The translations under genes and the position numbers were made by a program. This document shows, piece by piece, positions 36,242 to 45,697 of a stretch of DNA of 64,000 bases. The notes beneath the pieces were generated by a model. The model saw nothing but the letters and a program-made list of their open reading frames with translations. It made no database searches and was not told the origin of the DNA. Within the stretch, counting starts at the first letter, position 1. Every line of letters begins with the position of its first letter. Source of the DNA: Algoriphagus locisalis (GTDB taxonomy: Bacteria; Bacteroidota; Bacteroidia; Cytophagales; Cyclobacteriaceae); contig NZ_FPBF01000004.1 in assembly GCF_900116615.1 (NCBI RefSeq), forward strand, positions 62,001 through 126,000. The letters run 5' to 3'.

Positions 36242-36523
36242 ATGGCAAACTCATCACTTGAAACCATCTATGAAACTCTACTTGCAGTTCCCGGTATGCA
36301 TGATACAGTAAAGATCGATCTGAAAATTCCCCGCAAAACCGTATTGCTCTTAACTGAAGTAATTACAAGAGGTATGGAACAAAAACCTGAATCAGGAAAT
36401 CCTGCAATCCGGATTTCCAAAGAGTCAGAAGAGGAACTGAATACCATTATCGCGGAGAGTCTGGAAAAAGCGGGATTGACTATCCTAAGTTCCAAACTCA
36501 AGGGATTAACAAATCACGGATGA
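36242..36523 (+). CDS. Small hypothetical protein of the mobile element
   Basis: A 93-residue protein: helical N terminus, then DTVKIDLKIPRKTVLLLTEVI and ISKESEEELNTIIAESLEKAGL. The strand-helix alternation suggests a small DNA-binding or partner protein, but no motif is recognised. It is divergent from mobA across the candidate oriT and is followed by another small ORF. An antitoxin-like or transfer-control role would fit the position only. Confidence 0.6.
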   Translation: MANSSLETIYETLLAVPGMHDTVKIDLKIPRKTVLLLTEVITRGMEQKPESGNPAIRISKESEEELNTIIAESLEKAGLTILSSKLKGLTNHG

Positions 36524-36548
36524 TATTAACACCGAAACCAATCCCCTA

Positions 36549-36791
36549 ATGGAAACTGAAAAACCAAATCGGAAGGAAAGTTCTGACCCCGAAGCAAATC
36601 CATTAACCTCCTTCGGCCGGGACGATGTATTTATAGATGAGCTCATCAAAGGTATTTGTGAAAAACGAGACAGTATCTCCCGCAACTAAGAAAAGTACAA
36701 GCAATTCAAACCTCTAAAAAAACGGATGGAAAAGCAACTATCAGAAAGAAGCGGAATAACAGTAAAAAAGAGGTGTTTGGTGAAACTGTAA
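36549..36791 (+). pseudogene. Small cargo ORF with in-frame stop
   Basis: ATG at 36549 opens a 46-codon ORF ending in FIDELIKGICEKRDSISRN and TAA at 36687. The same frame continues for 33 more sense codons, with a lysine-rich stretch including KYKQFKPLKKRM and ITVKKR, before TAA at 36789. The continuity and basic composition suggest an ~80-residue DNA-binding-like protein interrupted by a nonsense change (or two short peptides). It starts 25 bp after the preceding gene. Confidence 0.45.
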
Positions 36792-37159
36792 TAGCAATTA
36801 TCAGAAATTGAAACTGCCGAAATATTTGTTTATCAGAGCCATTTAACTTTTTCTAGAGATTGGAGAAGATTGAACAAGTGTTAACAAGCTAAGGGCCAGC
36901 CTTTTGATCATTGGTGGATGTATGGCTACGGTTGCCTCCAATTTGTTTTCAATTGGCTGTTTTCAGGTTGCAAGGGAAAGGTTTTGATTGAAAACATAGA
37001 TGAAAGTCTAAAGAATTTCAGTGTTTTGTTTCGCTCGGTGATAAAACCAGAATAAAACCTATTTAGTGACACGAATAGCGGTGGAGTTAGAAAAAATACT
37101 AGTAGAGTTACAGAATTGTAGCTCCTTACAACGAAAAGTCAGGGCTTTCAAAACTAGAG
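36792..37159. other. Non-coding right flank of the mobile element
   Basis: No convincing ORF on either strand. It contains TTGAACAAGTGTTAACAAGC at ~36870, an imperfect match to sequence just after tRNA-Ser, and otherwise AT-rich spacer. The right end of the element is probably inside this stretch. Confidence 0.4.
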
Positions 37160-37192
37160 AAAAAAGCCATCAAGGTATTCCTCAATGGCTTT
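37160..37192 (-). terminator. Intrinsic terminator of EEP-family gene
   Basis: On the minus strand AAAGCCAT-TG-AGG pairs with CCT-TG-ATGGCTTT followed by TTT, about 20 bp after the stop codon of the phosphodiesterase gene. It ends the sigma/FecR/SusCD locus. Confidence 0.75.
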
Positions 37193-37214
37193 AAACTTCT
37201 TCGAAATAGTTTGA

Positions 37215-38057
37215 CTAGTTTGCGAAGTGCACGGTGGCTACTACCGGCAGATGATCTGAAGGATATCTCTGATCCCTAGCGTCTGTTAATACTGCGTATT
37301 TGGAAACAAGAAAGTCTTCACTTACAAAAACATAATCAATTCGATTTTTCATGGGTGCAGTAAATCGAAAACCATTGGAAGTTCCAACTGGTCCATAAGG
37401 AGGCATCTTAGTAACGGTATAAGAATCCTTGAGAAATGTGGACAATCCTATGATTTGCTCAGTATCAGGTGTGGAATTGAAGTCACCTGTACAGATAACC
37501 GGCTTGTTTTGGGCTATTTCCTTCATTTTCTCAATCATAAGCTTTCCTGATTCCCTTCTGGCCACTACGCCTTGATGGTCAAAATGCGCATTGAACATAT
37601 AGAATTCCTTTTTGGAATTCTTATCCTTAAACAAAGCCCAGGAAGCAATCCTGTTGCAGCAAGTCGCATCCCAACCCAAACCAGGTTTATCCGGCGTCTC
37701 GCTCAACCAGAAATCCCCTGAATCCATTACTTCAAACCGGTCAGTTTTGTAAAATATCGCAGAATGCTCTCCGGCAGTCTTACCATCATCTCTTCCTGCT
37801 CCCACAAAAGCAAATCCTGGCATTTCGAGCAAGTTATTAAGTTGATGGACAAATCCTTCCTGGGTACCTATGATATCAAGATCATGGTATTGGATTAAGG
37901 CTTTCACGTTTTCTTTCCGAAGCGGCCAAGCATTCATACTATCCCGTGGAGTATCCATCCTGATATTGTAACTAGCTACCTTTATTTCACCCTCTTGCTG
38001 AGAAAAGGCCGATAGAGATACTAGTAGGGCAAAAATAAGTACTAAATAATTTTTCAT
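37215..38057 (-). CDS. Secreted endonuclease/exonuclease/phosphatase-family protein
   Basis: A 280-residue EEP (DNase I-like) metalloenzyme. The start at 38057 gives a clean signal peptide (KNYLVLIFALLVSLSAFSQ). Conserved sites are VASYNIR, the metal Glu in IIGTQEG, FNAHFDHQG, TGDFNSTPD, NRIDYVFV and the catalytic SDHLPV. These cleave phosphodiester or phosphomonoester bonds in DNA, phospholipids or inositol phosphates; the substrate cannot be chosen from sequence. It is last in the SusCD operon, 75 bp after SusD, so it probably processes the imported ligand. Confidence 0.88.
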   Translation of the reverse strand: MKNYLVLIFALLVSLSAFSQQEGEIKVASYNIRMDTPRDSMNAWPLRKENVKALIQYHDLDIIGTQEGFVHQLNNLLEMPGFAFVGAGRDDGKTAGEHSAIFYKTDRFEVMDSGDFWLSETPDKPGLGWDATCCNRIASWALFKDKNSKKEFYMFNAHFDHQGVVARRESGKLMIEKMKEIAQNKPVICTGDFNSTPDTEQIIGLSTFLKDSYTVTKMPPYGPVGTSNGFRFTAPMKNRIDYVFVSEDFLVSKYAVLTDARDQRYPSDHLPVVATVHFAN

Positions 38058-38132
38058 TTTATCTGGGTTAAAACGTCCCAAAAGCCACCAATATAAAGGC
38101 TTAAGGGACGTATATGAATTAAAAACTTTTGT

Positions 38133-39899
38133 TTAATCCCAACCAGGGTTTTGTCCCAAAGCAGGATTTCGGATTAGATCAGACTCCGGGATCGGATAAA
38201 GATATTTTTTATCCATCCATTCTCTGACACCCGGATTAAATAGTACTTCGCCAGAAGTGCCGTTAGAAAGCTGAAGCCTGCCTGCTCCTGAAGAAGGACT
38301 TACATCCACAAAGGCAATGGCTGGATTAGAGGATTGGGGCTTAGTTCCTTGGTAGAAATACACATCCATTATTCCATCACTGTTAAGGTCATATTCTCCC
38401 AACCCAGGAACATACATGCCGTTCATCTGAGATTCAGCAAACAGTTCTCCGATATGCCATCTTCGCAAATCATCTGGCCTGAGGCCTTCAAAGACCATCT
38501 CTACTGCCCGTTCCCTGATTACTTCCAATAAAACGGGATCTGTAAATTTACCTTTATAATAATTAACCAAATAGGGATCTGCCTGCGTAGGCAGACTCGT
38601 CAAGGTGCTTCCAGTGATCCCAGCACGGGCACGAAGGGCTCCAATGGTTTCAGTCCATTCACCGGGAGTCATAGTGCCCAGCTCCGCGAGTGCCTCAGCT
38701 TTGTTCAATAAAACTTCAGCATATCTCATAATAATATGGGCGTTGTCATTCCGACTTTCATCATCGTAAGGAAAACGCTCATCATAACACCATTTGATCG
38801 GCTGATATCCGGTAAAAGTCTGATTGAAGTTTGGGGGAGCTACTACAGGAACACCATTCTCTGTACGATGGTAGTCTCCTAGACGCACCGTTTGTTTCAG
38901 GCGTAGATCACGGTTCTTTACTTCTTCAACAAATGGAGTAGTTTTATAATCAGGATTATCGGTAAAGGATGTTCCGTCCAAATTCAGGTATGTATTAACG
39001 AAATTACGGGTCAGACTAGGTCTGTTTCCATAAGTAGGGCTGATAAACCGTCTGTTAGCCGAACTGAAAACCTGGAGACTAGCATCCAAAGCTACTGCCA
39101 GAATAGTCTCGTCCGCAAATGGTGATTTTGTAATGAAAAGCTCTCTATAGGATCGATCCATCTGCGCTGCCTGATGAAGGCTAAAGCCAGTGATTTCATT
39201 TGCTGTAGTTACTACTTCTTGAAACCATTCATTGGCAGTACCTTGCATCCCATATTCAACATGGTATTTTCTAAAAGATGCTTCAAATAAGGCAATTCTG
39301 GTTTTATAAGCCCTAGCTACGTTTTTGGTGATCCTGGTGGATGAAGCATCGGAGGTCAATGTGATGTTTTCTATAGCAAAATCCAAATCCTCCAAGACTT
39401 TATCCATGACCATAAACCTGTCATCTCTTGGTCCATAAAGCGTCAAACTGTCTGTAATCTCAATTGTCTTGTCTATCCATGGTACATCGCCAAAGCGAGT
39501 AACCTTATCGAAATAAAACAAAGCTCTGAAGAACCTTGCAACCCCTATATAATTGTTCTTTTCGGCAACCGTGCTGTTTTGGGCATTTTCGATGAAGTAG
39601 TTGATGTTTCGCAAGGCGCCCCAAGACCAACCTGAGCTAGTGGCTGCGCTCAAAGCATTCACAGACAAGTAGGTATCCACGCCGTTTCTGGCGACAAGAT
39701 CCGAAGCATCATCACCTTGAAAAACCCCTACATCGGTACCCGGCAGGATATTATAAAATGAATTGCTATAAAGTTCCAGCCCTGTGGCAGAACCGAATAT
39801 GGCTTGGTTGCTGGCAGTATCCACTGGATATTCATCCAAGTTACAGGAAGTGGCCGCAGCTAGTAAAAGGAAAGGAATTATATAATTGTAAATCTTCAT
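38133..39899 (-). CDS. RagB/SusD family nutrient-binding lipoprotein
   Basis: A 588-residue surface lipoprotein (lipobox LAAATSCNLDEYP). TPR-like helices and the SusD C-terminal block are evident, including IIMRYAEVLLNKAEALAELG, LEVIRERAVEMVFEGLRPDDLRRW and YPIPESDLIRNPALGQNPGW. It binds the substrate at the cell surface and forms a lid on the SusC channel encoded 10 bp upstream. The ligand is unknown; no glycoside hydrolase gene is nearby. Confidence 0.93.
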   Translation of the reverse strand: MKIYNYIIPFLLLAAATSCNLDEYPVDTASNQAIFGSATGLELYSNSFYNILPGTDVGVFQGDDASDLVARNGVDTYLSVNALSAATSSGWSWGALRNINYFIENAQNSTVAEKNNYIGVARFFRALFYFDKVTRFGDVPWIDKTIEITDSLTLYGPRDDRFMVMDKVLEDLDFAIENITLTSDASSTRITKNVARAYKTRIALFEASFRKYHVEYGMQGTANEWFQEVVTTANEITGFSLHQAAQMDRSYRELFITKSPFADETILAVALDASLQVFSSANRRFISPTYGNRPSLTRNFVNTYLNLDGTSFTDNPDYKTTPFVEEVKNRDLRLKQTVRLGDYHRTENGVPVVAPPNFNQTFTGYQPIKWCYDERFPYDDESRNDNAHIIMRYAEVLLNKAEALAELGTMTPGEWTETIGALRARAGITGSTLTSLPTQADPYLVNYYKGKFTDPVLLEVIRERAVEMVFEGLRPDDLRRWHIGELFAESQMNGMYVPGLGEYDLNSDGIMDVYFYQGTKPQSSNPAIAFVDVSPSSGAGRLQLSNGTSGEVLFNPGVREWMDKKYLYPIPESDLIRNPALGQNPGWD

Positions 39900-39909
39900 G
39901 ATTTTTAAA

Positions 39910-42900
39910 TTAGAAGTTAACTGTTAGTCCTGCTGAAATTGCCTTTAGCATGGGATAATTGTACCCGTCTCCACTGGTTCCTCCGCTAAGGTCACGGTCA
40001 GATCCATAGATACTGGTGACATCTGTATCTTTGGTCCGTTTGTAGAGTGAAGACCAAGTCCATAGGTTTTCAGCTGAAAGATAAACCTTCACATCATTTG
40101 CTTTGATTTTCGATGTCAAATGCTGTGGTAGCGTGTATCCTAACTGTATGTTTCGTAGACGGATGTAAGCTACATTCTGTATGAAACGATCATTTGGAGT
40201 ACTTAAAGCCCTGTCGTTGCCTAGAGCTACATATCCTACCAATCGCGGCAAGTAAGCATCAAAGTTCCCAAGTTCTTCCCTGAACATATTATCTTCATGC
40301 CAGCTAGGATATTGATTGTATGGTCTGTTATACTGTCCCCAGAAACGGGATTCACCGGATGGATACCAGTCCTGCTTCAGAACACCCTGGAAAAAAGCAC
40401 CAATGAAGAATCCATTCCATTCGGCATTCAAATTAACGCCATAGGAATAGCGGGGCTCGGAGTTGCCTATAATGGATTTGTCACCAGAATCCCCTACCCG
40501 ATTCGATCCATGATAGATGACTTCATCCCCATCCAGGTTTTTGAATTTCAAATCCCCCACATAGTTTTTACGGGTATTGGTATTGCGGATATTTGATTGA
40601 GAAGGTGAATTGAGAATTTCCTCATCAGATCGGAACAATCCTTCCACCTGATATCCCCAGATTTCACCGATTCGTTGACCTTCATAGTAATCCGTCAAGT
40701 TCTTATCCGGATTGTTGTACTTGGTGATGTACGCCTTGTAATCCGACACAGCCACTCTGACACTGTAATTGAAGGGCTTCTCAGCTAAGGAAAAATTGTC
40801 ATTCCATGTCACTGTAGCCTCCCAACCTGTAGTCTCGAGATCCGCATAGTTACCTTTTGGAACAGTAGTACCATAGATTGCAGGCAAAGTCGGCCCTACG
40901 GTAAACATATCTGTGGTCCAGCGACGATACCAGTCAGCTGTGAATTGAAGTTTGTTGTTTACGCTGGCAAAATCCAGCCCTATATCACCTGTGGTTGAGG
41001 TTTCCCAGGTAAGGCCCTCAGGTACAACCCCAGGCATACTGGTAGCTTGTGGCCGTTGCCCATTTATAATTCTACCCAATTGGGAAATAGAAAAATTCTC
41101 TGTGAAGGAATAAGGGCTAATATTACCGTTACCCAAAGAACCATAGGAAGCCCGGATCTTCAGATTGGTCAGGAGACTAGGCTTCACATTCCAAAACTTC
41201 TCTTCTGACAACGCCCAGCCTACAGATGCAGAAGGGAAGAATGCCCATTGCTGATCAGTGGGGAATTTGGAAGAACCGTCGTAGCGCCCGTTTATTTCCA
41301 GCAGATATCTACCCATGTAATCGTAATTCACACGGAAGAATGAACCTGCAATCGCCCACTTTTGGTGTCCTCCATTGGTAACTATACTTTGACCAAGAGC
41401 TAGGTTGATATCTTCAGCGTCTGGGAATACGATACCATTCCGCCTGGCAGTCAGGTTTTCATATACAGAAGTTTCATAATTGAAACCTACCAACAATCCC
41501 AGGTTATGGGCATCCTTAAATGTATTCAGGTAATTGGCATAAAGGTTAGTAGCATAATACTGTGTGGTATTTCTACGATCCTGAAGATCATTTGTATTGG
41601 TACCGGTATATCCAATCACGCCTTCATATCTGCTATAAGGCACCTGAACCCTTTTTTGAAAATAGTTATTGTCGTTGGACTGGAAGGTAAAGTTTCCGTT
41701 CAGAGTCAACTTCTTATCAAATAGCTCAGCCTTGGCTGCAAATCGGTTTTTCAGAAACCTTTGTACCTGATCCACAGCATTTCTTCCTATGTAATAATCC
41801 CCCACTGTATATGCTGCAGGAAAAGACAGGGATCCATCAGGATTCAATAAAGGAGCCAGGGGGTGGCCTTCGTCAGCCATATTTCTCCATATCCCACTTC
41901 CTTCACCCACATTTAAGGGTTGATGATAAGACATCCGGGAATAGTCTGTATTGTTTTCCACCTGTAGCCAAGGAGTGACCTGAATAGTCCCTTTGGCACG
42001 GAAGTTATACATCGCGTAGTTGTCTGTATTGTAGCGGAACAAGCCGTCTTGTCCATTGTATCTACCACTGACGTAATAACTTGCCTTTTTATCACCTCCG
42101 GTCAAAGCCAGGTTATGGTCTTGGGCAAAAAAACTCTCCTTGTATAGTTCCCTGTACCAGTCAGTGCTATAATAATATTGATACTCTCCAGTAGAGGGGT
42201 CGACTTCCACTCTTGGTAAAGAGGGATCTTCCCATCTCCTTTTTATCTCCGCAAGGTAAGCGGGAGAGAATGGTAAGGTCTTATTGACTGCTGTGGGATT
42301 ATTTCCGTTGTCATTCCACTTAGACCAGGCATCGCTAAAGCCTTTTGCCCAAGGGTATGATTCAGTAATATTGTCCGGGATAGTAGTCGGGGATTTAGAT
42401 GAAAAATTGGATGAATAGGTAACGGATATTTTCCCTTCAGTAGCCGATTTGGTGGTGATCAAGACTACTCCAAATGCCGCTCTGGCGCCATAAATAGAAG
42501 CTGAAGCAGCGTCTTTCAGTACTGTGACACTGGCTATATCATTAGGATTTAGCATTTTTGGATCGCCTTCTACCCCGTCTATCAACACTAATGCACTCCC
42601 CTGCTGACCGATAGAAGTAGTACCTCGTACGTTGAATGAGGGAGATTGCGTAGGTTTACCATCCAGCATTCTGATGTTAAGGTTTGGAATAGCTCCTACC
42701 AAACCCTGAGCGATATTAGAAATAGGCCTATTTTCGAATACTTCAGATTCCACTTGGTCCACAGCCCCTGTCAAGTTGGCTCTGCGTTGCTGTCCATAGC
42801 CCACTACTACAAATTCCTCCAAACTATTTTCGGCTTGGGTCATGACTACATTGAGCATTGTAGCTGAACCCACGGTCAGTTCTTGCTGCTCATAACCTAT

Positions 42901-43452
42901 AAAGGAAAATAGTAAAGTTTGTCCTGGAGTTACATCCAGCGTATAAGATCCATCTATGTCAGTTACAGTACCTGAAGTGGTGCCTTTCACCAAAATGGAT
43001 ACACCTGGCATAGGTTCACCTGATTGATCCCTTACTACCCCAGAAATCTTCTCAAAGGCAAGCTCCTTCGTTATCAGTTGATCTGTTAGGTTCTTTTTAA
43101 TAATAACACTGATGGTGTTATTCACCTGCTTAAACCGTAGGTCAGTCTGCTTCGCAACTTTATAAAGATGTTGCTCCACAGTGCTTTCAGACTGGAGATA
43201 TTTTATATTTCCGGCATTTTTTAAGGCCTCCTCCGTGTAGAAAAATTTGAATTCAGAATTTTTCTCAATTGCTTTAAAAAACTGAAACAAATTTTTTGGC
43301 TGCGATTCCAATACAACTGACACCTCATCTATTCTCTTAATCTGGGCTGTGGAAGTATTTGCTAATATGGGGCTTACGGTGATGCATAGCATTGCAATTC
43401 CCCTTGCCAATAGTTTGATAGACATTGCTATAAACGGTAATATTTTTTGCAT
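39910..43452 (-). CDS. TonB-dependent receptor, SusC/RagA family, with STN domain
   Basis: An 1180-residue outer-membrane transporter. After the signal region comes an STN domain (~40-115, LFQFFKAIEKNSEFKFFY), a carboxypeptidase-D-like domain (~130-215), the TonB box/plug with VVGYGQQRRANLTGAVDQV, and a 22-strand barrel. The STN domain marks it as a signalling receptor that talks to the FecR-like protein encoded upstream, which then controls the sigma factor. It is followed by its SusD partner. Confidence 0.95.
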   Translation of the reverse strand: MQKILPFIAMSIKLLARGIAMLCITVSPILANTSTAQIKRIDEVSVVLESQPKNLFQFFKAIEKNSEFKFFYTEEALKNAGNIKYLQSESTVEQHLYKVAKQTDLRFKQVNNTISVIIKKNLTDQLITKELAFEKISGVVRDQSGEPMPGVSILVKGTTSGTVTDIDGSYTLDVTPGQTLLFSFIGYEQQELTVGSATMLNVVMTQAENSLEEFVVVGYGQQRRANLTGAVDQVESEVFENRPISNIAQGLVGAIPNLNIRMLDGKPTQSPSFNVRGTTSIGQQGSALVLIDGVEGDPKMLNPNDIASVTVLKDAASASIYGARAAFGVVLITTKSATEGKISVTYSSNFSSKSPTTIPDNITESYPWAKGFSDAWSKWNDNGNNPTAVNKTLPFSPAYLAEIKRRWEDPSLPRVEVDPSTGEYQYYYSTDWYRELYKESFFAQDHNLALTGGDKKASYYVSGRYNGQDGLFRYNTDNYAMYNFRAKGTIQVTPWLQVENNTDYSRMSYHQPLNVGEGSGIWRNMADEGHPLAPLLNPDGSLSFPAAYTVGDYYIGRNAVDQVQRFLKNRFAAKAELFDKKLTLNGNFTFQSNDNNYFQKRVQVPYSRYEGVIGYTGTNTNDLQDRRNTTQYYATNLYANYLNTFKDAHNLGLLVGFNYETSVYENLTARRNGIVFPDAEDINLALGQSIVTNGGHQKWAIAGSFFRVNYDYMGRYLLEINGRYDGSSKFPTDQQWAFFPSASVGWALSEEKFWNVKPSLLTNLKIRASYGSLGNGNISPYSFTENFSISQLGRIINGQRPQATSMPGVVPEGLTWETSTTGDIGLDFASVNNKLQFTADWYRRWTTDMFTVGPTLPAIYGTTVPKGNYADLETTGWEATVTWNDNFSLAEKPFNYSVRVAVSDYKAYITKYNNPDKNLTDYYEGQRIGEIWGYQVEGLFRSDEEILNSPSQSNIRNTNTRKNYVGDLKFKNLDGDEVIYHGSNRVGDSGDKSIIGNSEPRYSYGVNLNAEWNGFFIGAFFQGVLKQDWYPSGESRFWGQYNRPYNQYPSWHEDNMFREELGNFDAYLPRLVGYVALGNDRALSTPNDRFIQNVAYIRLRNIQLGYTLPQHLTSKIKANDVKVYLSAENLWTWSSLYKRTKDTDVTSIYGSDRDLSGGTSGDGYNYPMLKAISAGLTVNF

Positions 43453-43599
43453 AATTTTGAATTGAAAGATTGAAACATAGTTTCCCCTGATTTCAGAATG
43501 CGAAACTGATTGATTCAGGGGGTATATTTTGTTTTGATTTGGCAGGAGCGTATTGGTAGTACGTTCCTGTTTTTTTTACTTTCTGGTATTACATAGGCA

Positions 43600-44613
43600 T
43601 TAGTTAAAATTTAGAGTTATCTTCTGACCATCCATTACAAATTCAAATTCCAGTGTTTTGCCCATCACGTTCAACACATTTCTGAGAGACTCCTGATTAT
43701 CAAAAACCCCGGAGGCATTTAATGCCTGTGGCTGTCCGTTTATTTTAATAGTAACCCCGTACCAGCGCTGCAGTATCTCCACCATTTCATCAAGTGTAGC
43801 TTCGTCAAAGCTTAGGATTCCCTGAGTCCATAGAATCTTATCTGCTGATTTCACTTTATATTTCTCCATCTCAGGCAAGTCAGGAGAAAGCAGGGACTCT
43901 TCACCGGGATTAAGCTCGATATAAGCTTCCTTTCCTGACTGATTTAGCTTTACTTTCCCAGTGAGTAGGGTTACTGCTACCTTTTGATCTTTTTTAAAAG
44001 TTGAAATATTAAAGGAGGTACCTAGTGCTGTGGTTACAATTCCTTTGGCATCTACCACAAAGGGGTGATCTGGGTCTTTAACTACCTCAAAAAATGCCTC
44101 TCCCTCTAGTTGAATAGATCGGTTTGCCTTAAAGTTTTTAGAATAGGTAATGCTGCTTTGGGAATTGAGGTAAACCACCGAGCCGTCTTCCAGGGTTACT
44201 TTGGTTTTCTCACCTTTTTTATTGGTATTGGTTATCATGGTATCCTCAATTGCAAGCTCAAGGCTGTGGTTTTTTACTTGCCTGTCTTGGATATAAAAGA
44301 GTGTAGCCAGCCCAAGTACAACAAAAACCACTGCCGCCCTTAGCCAAGTGAGATTGGAAGCTTTCTTTAACTTTGGCTCTTTCTGCTGAGAAGGCAGGGT
44401 GTAGACATTCCTTTTTTGATTGATCTTTTTCCAGAGTTCATTGGTGTCTATGGACAAATCCCCAGCTTTGATCGTATCAGACCAAAGCTGGATAATCTCT
44501 GCGGAAAGGAGGACTTCAGCTTCCTTGCTTTCCAGAAATTCTAAAAATTCCTTTGCTTCTGATTGGGAGAGTTTTCCTTCACTAAATTCCCTATACTTAT
44601 TTTTAAAATCCAT
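43600..44613 (-). CDS. FecR family anti-sigma/sigma-regulator
   Basis: A 337-residue inner-membrane regulator. The cytosolic N terminus (YREFSEGKLSQSEAKEFLEFL) is followed by one transmembrane helix (~90-112, RAAVVFVVLGLATLFYI), a FecR domain (VYLNSQSSITYSKNF, FEVVKDPDHPFVVDAKG) and a DUF4974-like C terminus (GILSFDEATLDEMVEILQRWY). It relays the STN-receptor signal to the sigma factor encoded 107 bp upstream. Length is typical. Confidence 0.93.
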   Translation of the reverse strand: MDFKNKYREFSEGKLSQSEAKEFLEFLESKEAEVLLSAEIIQLWSDTIKAGDLSIDTNELWKKINQKRNVYTLPSQQKEPKLKKASNLTWLRAAVVFVVLGLATLFYIQDRQVKNHSLELAIEDTMITNTNKKGEKTKVTLEDGSVVYLNSQSSITYSKNFKANRSIQLEGEAFFEVVKDPDHPFVVDAKGIVTTALGTSFNISTFKKDQKVAVTLLTGKVKLNQSGKEAYIELNPGEESLLSPDLPEMEKYKVKSADKILWTQGILSFDEATLDEMVEILQRWYGVTIKINGQPQALNASGVFDNQESLRNVLNVMGKTLEFEFVMDGQKITLNFN

Positions 44614-44720
44614 TCTTGGCTAGTTACAATGATAAATAGCCACAAGGCGAAAAAACTACTCATCTGAACTAGTAAAAAATTTGGAAAATAATTGTTAAGG
44701 GAATAGATAATTCTTAACAA

Positions 44721-45338
44721 TCAGTTAATAATAGTGTCGAAAAGAATTTTAACCTGTATAAGCCAACTACTCACAGATACTATTTCAAGTATGGAAAGCC
44801 GTTTCTTGACCCATTTTGTGGCCCGGAAAGCCTGATTTTCAACAGTTCGCTGGGAGACATTTAATTTCTCTGCTATCTCTTCAAAGGAATTATCCTCCAA
44901 ATGCCTCATTTTAAAAACCTGTTTCTGTGCAGGAGGCAATTTTTCTATGATTTCCATGGATATACCGTGGAATTCAAAATAAATCAAATCATCCTGAGGA
45001 GTATCTGCAGAGTTCTGGGTGATCAATGGAATCTGGTATTGCTGAAAGGCAAAAAAACGCGCGTCTTTTCTTTTTTTCTTGATCACAAGAGACCTAATAA
45101 TGGCGATCATATAGGCATTGATGGAAAGTTCAGGATCAAGACTTGCCCTGTTTTTCCAGATACTTAAAAAGACATCCTGCACAACTTCCTCTGCCTCTTC
45201 ATGGCTCAGTCGCATTTTCCTTGAGACATTGTAAATCTTTTTGGAAAATAGTCTGAATAATTCCTCGTAGGAAGTCTCATCCCCTTGAGAAATTTTTCTT
45301 ACGATATGTTGTAAAGAAATAGGATTTGATTTTTCCAA
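44721..45338 (-). CDS. RNA polymerase sigma-70 factor, FecI/ECF type
   Basis: A 205-residue ECF sigma factor. Region 2 includes LSHEEAEEVVQDVFLSIW and ISINAYM-like helix; region 4 includes LPPAQKQVFKMRHLEDNSFEEIAEKLNVSQRTVENQ. It is the first gene of the sigma-FecR-SusC-SusD-EEP series and should direct transcription of the transporter in response to the ligand. The hydrophobic C-terminal tail is common in Bacteroidetes members. Confidence 0.92.
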   Translation of the reverse strand: MEKSNPISLQHIVRKISQGDETSYEELFRLFSKKIYNVSRKMRLSHEEAEEVVQDVFLSIWKNRASLDPELSINAYMIAIIRSLVIKKKRKDARFFAFQQYQIPLITQNSADTPQDDLIYFEFHGISMEIIEKLPPAQKQVFKMRHLEDNSFEEIAEKLNVSQRTVENQAFRATKWVKKRLSILEIVSVSSWLIQVKILFDTIIN

Positions 45339-45697
45339 GGTTGCAGCGTATTAAAGCGAATCAAAGTAAACCGATTGGATACCCGCTTCAAAGCTGCACA
45401 GCGAACTGTAATGAAATGATAATATGAATTTAAAGATAAATTTCTCAGAGTGGACTTGGATTTTATCGGAAAAATACTTTCAATAGTTTTAGACAGGAAG
45501 AATTGAAGGTGGCTAGGCTATATAAATCTCCTTATTACCCATCTGTAAGCAGAAAACTGTCTTCGGTATTCCTAGAGGAGTACCGCCTTAGCGAAAGTAG
45601 CCGTTGATAATCGTTTTCAGCAAGGGAAAACTTTTAGGCAATTAGACATCTATATCTATCAACCAGCTTAACTATCATTCCTCTCATTAAATCTGCC
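45339..45697. other. Intergenic region without gene
   Basis: About 360 bp between the sigma-factor start and the convergent end of the small membrane-protein gene. It presumably holds the sigma-factor promoter. I see no ORF or strong repeat; GTATTCCTAGAGGAGTACCG at ~45567 is an imperfect palindrome. Confidence 0.3.

Larger units (their letters stand above)
29970..36791. mobile_element. Integrative mobilisable element (minimal extent) next to tRNA-Ser
   Basis: Integrase, RhuM-Fic cargo, coupling protein, relaxase, accessory Mob protein, candidate oriT and small cargo ORFs lie between a tRNA-Ser gene and core-like genes. No mating-pore genes are present, so transfer would need a helper conjugative element. 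Exact ends are not established: the nearest long match between the two flanks is an imperfect TTGAACAAGT...AACAAGCT at ~29614 and ~36870. The limits given are those of the outermost element genes. Confidence 0.7.

Noticed and set aside
29614..36890. TTGAACAAGT...AACAAGCT pair as att sites
   Set aside because: Only an imperfect ~18-bp match with an indel; the left copy also forms a tRNA-adjacent hairpin, so it is kept as a weak candidate only.
37140..37215. Right end of the mobilisable element at the EEP terminator
   Set aside because: The hairpin there is explained by the EEP gene; nothing indicates an element boundary.
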